64,000 nucleotides of DNA from JADLBR01 sp964651705 (GTDB lineage Bacteria > Verrucomicrobiota > Verrucomicrobiia > JADLBR01), in contig CAZYWZ010000026.1 in NCBI GenBank assembly GCA_964651705.1, forward strand, positions 1 through 64,000. The letters are read 5' to 3'. This document shows positions 59,009 to 64,000 of the stretch, piece after piece. How positions within the stretch are numbered: position 1 is the first letter of the stretch; every line of letters begins with the position of its first letter. The position numbers and the translations under genes are program-made. The notes beneath the pieces were generated by a model. That model searched no databases and had not been told where the DNA came from. It saw nothing but the letters and a program-made list of their open reading frames with translations.

Positions 59009-61345
59009 ATGCGCCACGGCACGTTCCTGATTCTGTCGCTAATCTGTCACGCTGCGGTTGCCGCCGGGGCGGGCCTGCGGGTATCGAATCGGGAGCCGGG
59101 GCCGGACGAGGTGGGGTACCGCCCGGCCGATGGGTCGACCAACGTGATGAATCCGCCGTCGTTCATCTGGCTGCACGAGAAGGGGGCGAAGGGATACACG
59201 GTGCAGTGGGCGCGGGACCGCGGGATGCGGCTGGGGGTGGGTGAGGCGAAGACCGCGTGGAACACCCACACGCCCGGCGCGACGTTTTCTCCCGGGACGT
59301 ACCACTGGCGGTACCGGTATGAGGATGGGGGCGGCAAGGTGTCCGACTGGAGTGCGGTCCGGTCGGTGACGGTACCGGCCGGCGCGATCGCGTTTCCGAT
59401 GCCGGATCGGGCGGAGCAGCAGAGGCGGGTGCCCAAGGGACACCCGAGGCTGTTCTTGCGGCCGGAGGATCTGCCGAGGCTGCGGGAGCTGTGCCGCGGC
59501 GCGCAGGCGGGCGAGTTCCAGAAGCTGGTGGCCTTGGCGGACAAGCACATCGCGGCGGGGCCGACGCCGGAGCCGGAGAAGATGGGTTCGGCGCGCGATA
59601 AGAAGGACAAGGAGGCGGTGAGCCACTGGTGGCCGAACCGGGAGACCGCGGAGCGCGCCAGCGGGGAGGCGATGACCATCGCGTTCGTGTACCTGATCAC
59701 TGGGGAGGCGAAATATCGGGAGGCGGCGCGGCGCTGGGTGCTGCACCTGGCCTCATGGGACCCGGACGGGCCGACGAATTTCGGGCTGAACTGCGAGGCG
59801 GCGAAGGTGATGCTGTATCGTCCGTGGCGCGCATACGATTGGGCGTGGGATGCGTTCTCGCCCGCGGAGCGCGCGGCGATCGGCCGGGTGGTGGCGCGGC
59901 GCGGGGCGGACGCGTGGAAGAGCGGCGAGATCGGGGGCGGGACGGGGCACTTGAACAAGCCGTACAACAGCCACGGCAATCGCGTGTGGCACAAGCTGGC
60001 GGAGGCGGCGATCGCCTTCCTGGGCGAGGTGCCGGAGGCGGAGACATGGCTCGACTACGCGGTGAACAAGTTTTACGCGGCCTATCCGGTGTGGAGCGAT
60101 GACGACGGGGGCTGGCACGAGGGGATGAGCTATTGGGCGGGGTACATGGGGAAGGTGGTGTCCTGGCTTCAGGTCGCGCGGGCGGCGCTGGGGATCGATG
60201 GCTACCAGAAGCCGTTTTTCTCGCGCGTGGGGGATTTCGCGCTGTACGTGGCGCCGCCGGGTTCGCCGAATCAGGGGTTCGGGGATCTGTCGTATCGGCC
60301 CCCGTCGTCGGGCGTTGGGGTGATGATGGACTGGTTCATCCGCGGCAAGGGGGCGCAGCCGGATGGGGCGAACGCGGGATATTGGCGGTGGTGGGTGGAG
60401 TCGTGGAAGATGTCGCGGCCGGGTGGGATCGAGGCGATCCTGGCGGCGGCGAGGTTGCCGGAACCTCCGCCGGCGAAGGCGCCGGCGGACCTGCCGCCAT
60501 CGAAGGTGTTTCGAGGGATCGGGGTGGCGAGCCTGCACGACACGCTCCTGGACGCCCGGAAGGACGTGCATTTCCTGATGAAGAGCAGCCCGTTCGGGTC
60601 GCAGAGCCACGGGCACAACCCGCAGAACAGTTTTCAGCTGACGGCCTATGGCGAAGAGCTGCTGATGACGTGCGTTTACCGGGATCTGCACGGGAGCGAT
60701 TTCCACTACAAGTGGGCGCACAGCACGCGGGCGCACAACGCGGTGCTGGTCGATGGCGAGGGGCAGGTGCCCCACACCGTGGCGGTGGGGGGGAGGATAT
60801 CGGAATTCCATGCGGCGGACGGGTTTGATTACGTGGTGGGCGACGCCGCAGCGGCGTATGGCGGGAGGCTCGACAGATTCCTGAGGCGGGTCGCCTTCGT
60901 GAAGCCGGATGTCATCGTGATTTGCGATGACCTTGCGGCGAAGAAGGCGGCGACGTTCCAGTTCATGTTGCATGGGCTGCAGGAGTTCGCGGTGGACGAA
61001 GGGAACGCCACGGTAAGCCTCCGGCGACCGAAGGCCGGCGTGGCCGTGGCGTATCTGTCGCCGGTGCCGATGAAGTTCCGGCAGTGGGACGGGTACGAGC
61101 CGCCGCCGGACAAGGCGTTCCCGAACCAGTGGCACGTGGAGGCGGGAACCGTCAGGCCCGTGGCGGAACTGGAGCTGGTCACGGTGATCGTGCCCTCGCC
61201 CGGGGGCACGTTGCGGGAGTGGAGCGCCCGGCGCATCGAGGCATCGCGCGAGGTGGGCGCGACGCTCCAGATCAATGGGCGGACCATCTCGGTCAAATTC
61301 CCGCGGCGCGGCGCGGCGGGGGCGCCGCAAGTGACGGGGATGTAA
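59009..61345 (+). CDS. Heparinase II/III-like polysaccharide lyase (DUF4962)
   Basis: A 778-residue exported protein (signal GTFLILSLICHAAVAAGAG). The N-terminal part (about 25-130) holds a beta domain (PPSFIWLHEKGAKGYTVQWA) like DUF4962. An alpha/alpha toroid follows (about 200-480; FVYLITGEAKYREAARRWVL, YDWAWDAFSPAERAAIGRV, KPYNSHGNRVWHKLAEAAIA, GGWHEGMSYWAGYMG). A C-terminal heparinase II/III-type beta-sandwich contains SQSHGHNPQNSFQLTAYGEE and AHSTRAHNAVLVDGEGQ, with candidate catalytic His/Tyr residues. Lyases of this type cleave uronic-acid-containing (alginate, heparin-like) chains. Start ATG 59009 precedes the signal peptide directly. Confidence 0.88.
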   Translation: MRHGTFLILSLICHAAVAAGAGLRVSNREPGPDEVGYRPADGSTNVMNPPSFIWLHEKGAKGYTVQWARDRGMRLGVGEAKTAWNTHTPGATFSPGTYHWRYRYEDGGGKVSDWSAVRSVTVPAGAIAFPMPDRAEQQRRVPKGHPRLFLRPEDLPRLRELCRGAQAGEFQKLVALADKHIAAGPTPEPEKMGSARDKKDKEAVSHWWPNRETAERASGEAMTIAFVYLITGEAKYREAARRWVLHLASWDPDGPTNFGLNCEAAKVMLYRPWRAYDWAWDAFSPAERAAIGRVVARRGADAWKSGEIGGGTGHLNKPYNSHGNRVWHKLAEAAIAFLGEVPEAETWLDYAVNKFYAAYPVWSDDDGGWHEGMSYWAGYMGKVVSWLQVARAALGIDGYQKPFFSRVGDFALYVAPPGSPNQGFGDLSYRPPSSGVGVMMDWFIRGKGAQPDGANAGYWRWWVESWKMSRPGGIEAILAAARLPEPPPAKAPADLPPSKVFRGIGVASLHDTLLDARKDVHFLMKSSPFGSQSHGHNPQNSFQLTAYGEELLMTCVYRDLHGSDFHYKWAHSTRAHNAVLVDGEGQVPHTVAVGGRISEFHAADGFDYVVGDAAAAYGGRLDRFLRRVAFVKPDVIVICDDLAAKKAATFQFMLHGLQEFAVDEGNATVSLRRPKAGVAVAYLSPVPMKFRQWDGYEPPPDKAFPNQWHVEAGTVRPVAELELVTVIVPSPGGTLREWSARRIEASREVGATLQINGRTISVKFPRRGAAGAPQVTGM

Positions 61346-61439
61346 AATTCCGGGAGGGGGGGTGGCTGCCCCCGGTATTGCGCGATCGGCGAAGGCCGCG
61401 CATGCTTACCGGATGTCTGGAAACGCGCCGGAAGGGATA

Positions 61440-63785
61440 ATGGCCGGCCAATTGCTATTCGGTCGCTACGTCGCCCGCCAGTTTGTGAAGCGGAGCCAGA
61501 GGAGCGAGCTCTGGATTGGCGAGGACCGTGAGGCGAGGCGTTGGGTGCAGCTTGTGGTTTGGGCCCCTGGGGTGAGGGGGGACCGCGACCGTTACGGCAG
61601 GCTCAAGGTGGGCCTGATGCGCGCCGCGCAGCTGAGGCACCCGAACATCGTGCGGGCGCTGGACCTGTTGGACGACGGGGCGCGGTCGGTGTTGGTGATG
61701 CAGGCGCCCGAGGGTCGCACGTGGGAGCAGATGCACCGGGAGCGCCGTCCCAGGCCCTTCGAGCCGGACGAGATCGCGACGACGGTCCGGGAAGTCTGTG
61801 GCGCGCTGCAGGAGGCGTGGGACACGCTGCAACTGGCGCACGGGGCGGTGCGTCCGGCGCAGGTGATATTGTGTCCGGATGGCTCGGCGAAGCTGCAGGG
61901 GTTCGGCTTGGCCCCGGAGATCATACCCGGGGAAGAGGCGGAGGGCTGGCAGGAGGGGATCGAGGAGCTGCTGATCTACCTGAGCCCGGAGCGTCTTCGG
62001 GGTGGGGAGGCGGGTCCGAGGGATGACGTGTATGCCCTGGGGATGTCCCTGTACCGGATGGTCGTGGGGAGGCCGCCCTACATCGTTCGCTCGATCGCCG
62101 ACGCGCTGCGGCAGACCGATCCGCCGCCCCTGTCGGATCAGAGGTTGGCTCTGGGGATCGAGGGCGCGCCGATCCCGCGAGAGTGGGAGGAGGTGGTGTT
62201 GGATTGCCTGGCGCGGGATCCGGCCAGGCGGCCGACGTCGGCGGGGGAGGTCGTGCGTCGGCTCTTCGGGGCGCCGGAACCCGCGCCCCCGCCCACCTTG
62301 GCGGCGATCCGACAGGATGTGATCGACCGTGGGGCGACGCCCGGGGCGGTCACGCTGCGGCTCCCGACGAAGGCCGCATTTCCGGCCCAGGCGAAGGCGG
62401 CGCCGCCGGAGCCCGAGGCGCCGAGGCCTGGCGTCCCGCTGGCCGCGCCTTCTGGTGCGGTGGGCGCGCCGGTGGTGGCGTCGCCGGGGGCCATCGCCCC
62501 GGGGGGGGCGGGCGCGGCGGAGCGGAAACCGCCCATGCCGCAACTGTTCACGCCATTTCAGACCCCCCCGCACAAGGCGGGGAACGAGCCGGAGGTGTTT
62601 CCGGTGGCGCGGGAGAGGCCACCTCCCCCGAAGCCGCGCGACCCGCGGGCGGAGGAGGAGGGCGAGGGTGGCGGGAGGCGCGGTGGACGGCGTTCTGGGG
62701 TGGGCCGGGTGGCGAGGATCGTTTTGGCTCTGGCGTGTGTGGTCTGCCTGGTTGGCGTGGCCGTTCGGTTCGGGGTCATCGACCGCGCCCGCGGCTTGTT
62801 GGGCGGGGGTCGTGGCCCGCAGTCGGCGGCGGTTTCCGGGGGGAAGTCGCATCTGGTCACGGGGCAGGCGCTCTTTGCCGAGATGAAGATCGAGGCGGCG
62901 GTCAGCGAATTCAGCCTGGCGCTGCAGGCCGGGGAGGATCGTGCCGAGGCGCTGTACTGGCGGGGGAGGTGCTACATCACGGCCAAGAATTTTGATGAGG
63001 CGATCGGCGAGTTGGGCGCGGCCCTAGATGCGCGGCCGGGGTTTGCGATGGCCCACCTCTTTCGAGGTTTCGCGTTGAGCAAGGTGGGTCGGCTGGCCGA
63101 GGCGCTGGAGGATTTCAACATGGCCATCGCAAAGGATCCGTCGTTATCCGATGCGTACCATCACCGGGGCAGCGCGCTGCTGGAACTGGGCCAGCACGAG
63201 AAGGCGCTCGAGGACCTGAACCGAGTCATCAAGCTCAAACCCGGATTCTCGGCCTACTATGATCGGGGCCTGGCGCATTTCCATCTCGGGAGGCTGGCGG
63301 AATCGATCTCGGACTTTGATGAGGCGATCAAGGAGAACCCGAAGTTCGCCCCGGCGCTCTATAACCGGGGGTCGGTCTATTTTCAGATGGGGCGGTACCG
63401 GGAGGCGGCGCGCGATTTTGGGGAGGCGGTGCGCGCGAACCCGCGCTACGAGAACGCCTATTACATGCGGGGGGTGGCGAACCACCGGCTGGGCGACCAC
63501 CTGCGGGCGATCGAGGACCTGAGCGAGGCGATACGGCTGCGTGCCGATTTCCGGGAGGCGTGGGAGCAGCGGGGTTTCGCGAGGTTGGCGGCCGGGGATT
63601 ATCACAAGGCGAACGAGGACTTCGAGCAGGCGCGCAAACTGGCGGGGGCGTCCGGGATCGGGAAGGTGCCCGCGGAGGAGGCGGGGACGGCACCGGCGGC
63701 GTCGGCGGGCCCGAGTCCATCGAGTCGCCTGCTCGATCCGAAGGCTCTCATGGGGCAGCCTCCCGCCTCTGGTCCAGCACCCTGA
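61440..63785 (+). CDS. Pseudokinase with transmembrane span and TPR repeats
   Basis: A 781-residue protein. The N-terminal ~280 residues have the Hanks-kinase fold (AAQLRHPNIVRALDLLDDG, YLSPERLRGGEAGPRDDVYA, DCLARDPARRPT), but the catalytic elements are lost. HRD-x-K-P is replaced by HGAVRPAQV, DFG by GFG, and the ATP-binding Lys position reads QLVVW. A Pro/Ala-rich linker (about 280-420) leads to a membrane span (VARIVLALACVVCLVGVAVR) and then at least seven TPR units (about 475-720; AHLFRGFALSKVGRLAEALE, ALYNRGSVYFQMGRYREAAR). It probably acts as a membrane scaffold or regulator. GGAAGG precedes ATG 61440; ATG 61413 is an alternative. Confidence 0.82.
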   Translation: MAGQLLFGRYVARQFVKRSQRSELWIGEDREARRWVQLVVWAPGVRGDRDRYGRLKVGLMRAAQLRHPNIVRALDLLDDGARSVLVMQAPEGRTWEQMHRERRPRPFEPDEIATTVREVCGALQEAWDTLQLAHGAVRPAQVILCPDGSAKLQGFGLAPEIIPGEEAEGWQEGIEELLIYLSPERLRGGEAGPRDDVYALGMSLYRMVVGRPPYIVRSIADALRQTDPPPLSDQRLALGIEGAPIPREWEEVVLDCLARDPARRPTSAGEVVRRLFGAPEPAPPPTLAAIRQDVIDRGATPGAVTLRLPTKAAFPAQAKAAPPEPEAPRPGVPLAAPSGAVGAPVVASPGAIAPGGAGAAERKPPMPQLFTPFQTPPHKAGNEPEVFPVARERPPPPKPRDPRAEEEGEGGGRRGGRRSGVGRVARIVLALACVVCLVGVAVRFGVIDRARGLLGGGRGPQSAAVSGGKSHLVTGQALFAEMKIEAAVSEFSLALQAGEDRAEALYWRGRCYITAKNFDEAIGELGAALDARPGFAMAHLFRGFALSKVGRLAEALEDFNMAIAKDPSLSDAYHHRGSALLELGQHEKALEDLNRVIKLKPGFSAYYDRGLAHFHLGRLAESISDFDEAIKENPKFAPALYNRGSVYFQMGRYREAARDFGEAVRANPRYENAYYMRGVANHRLGDHLRAIEDLSEAIRLRADFREAWEQRGFARLAAGDYHKANEDFEQARKLAGASGIGKVPAEEAGTAPAASAGPSPSSRLLDPKALMGQPPASGPAP

Positions 63786-64000
63786 AGGCGTCGCCGGCGC
63801 CGTCGGGGTCGGCCAGTGCGGCGGCGACGGGGTCGCGGGTGCGAAGCGTATCCCACCGGTCGAGGAAGGTGGCCAGCGAGGTGTGCGACGCGGTTCGGAG
63901 GCCATGGGCCTCGCCCCATCGGCGGACCTGATCCATGTCGACATCGGCGGTGATGTCCTGGCGGCCGGGGCGAAGGAAGACATCGGTCCCGCGGAGGGTC
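63748..64000 (-). CDS. C-terminal end of a MidA-like SAM-dependent methyltransferase (partial)
   Basis: The final 83 codons of a gene that enters from the right edge. The translated end, LRGTDVFLRPGRQDITADVD, then GEAHGLRTASHTSLATFLDR, resembles the C-terminus of COG1565/MidA (NDUFAF7-like) methyltransferases: P-G-x-x-D-I-T-A-x-V-D, then a Gly-Leu and a F-L segment. These methylate arginine on respiratory complex I subunits in eukaryotes; the bacterial role is unclear. It is convergent with the TPR pseudokinase gene and overlaps its end by 38 bp. The catalytic SAM domain lies outside the window, so the call rests on the tail only. Confidence 0.6.
   Translation of the reverse strand, partial: TLRGTDVFLRPGRQDITADVDMDQVRRWGEAHGLRTASHTSLATFLDRWDTLRTRDPVAAALADPDGAGDAFRVLDQRREAAP

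Noticed and set aside
63144..63983. 279-codon minus-strand open frame overlapping the pseudokinase end
   Set aside because: Its sequence is Pro/Arg-rich shadow; the neighbouring frame ending at 63748 carries the MidA-like tail instead.

Overview
The window is GC-rich chromosomal DNA with five secreted sulfatases and many exported carbohydrate-active or polymer-binding proteins. It also carries sensor and signalling kinases, PQQ-type beta-propellers, C-terminal 'LEFAIRG' type tails and many short palindromic interspersed repeats. This combination suggests the PVC superphylum, most likely Verrucomicrobiota/Kiritimatiellota, living as a polysaccharide degrader. That placement is inferred from gene content; there is no rRNA in the window.

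Layout. 0-5 kb: lysS, a sulfatase, a nucleotidyltransferase-fold protein, a 171-bp MITE-like element and a DUF5069 protein. 5-7.8 kb: an SDR dehydrogenase divergent from a two-gene unit. That unit encodes a DHDPS-family aldolase with a tail like a microcompartment encapsulation peptide, translationally coupled to a tandem-domain bacterial microcompartment (BMC-T) shell protein. 7.5-22.5 kb: a large minus-strand glycan-degradation block, with a double GH140-like hydrolase and its divergent AraC regulator, a sulfatase-SGNH esterase fusion, a sulfatase, a YgjP-type metalloprotease, a DUF4091 hydrolase, a double pectate-lyase-3 protein and a Gfo/Idh oxidoreductase. 22.7-28.1 kb: a plus-strand housekeeping run (DUF3108, hldD, an S41-like pseudo-protease, and a three-enzyme fusion of LMW phosphatase, RpiB and GlyA). 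28.1-34 kb: repeats, a porin with a possible Pho box, a MoeB/ThiF enzyme, a VapBC relic, folB and a beta-helix protein. 34-43.3 kb: a three-gene minus operon (FG-GAP protein, sulfatase, DUF362 protein) and a membrane Ser/Thr kinase. 43.5-47.6 kb: a damaged HEPN/MNT toxin-antitoxin pair next to a second MITE copy with a perfect 11-bp target duplication, a NarL-type two-component pair, a PQQ propeller and tRNA-Arg(TCG). 47.8-55.3 kb: a SpoIIAA-like protein, an esterase, a sulfatase, thiD, a second PQQ propeller and a sialate O-acetylesterase. 55.4-64 kb: a 41-bp tandem repeat, trpA-ruvX, PhoR/PhoB, a heparinase-II/III-like lyase, a TPR pseudokinase and the 3' end of a MidA-like methyltransferase.

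How the genes fit together. The exported sulfatases, esterases, lyases and hydrolases would desulfate, deacetylate and cleave complex glycans outside the cell or in the periplasm. The porin, dehydrogenases and the aldolase would deal with the released sugars. The aldolase plus BMC-T unit is the most unusual part: it looks like a satellite microcompartment locus whose cargo is a pyruvate-type aldolase. Other second-look items are the triple enzyme fusion, the MITE family, the toxin gene ended by a repeat-borne stop codon, and a recurring 16-bp palindrome near signalling genes.
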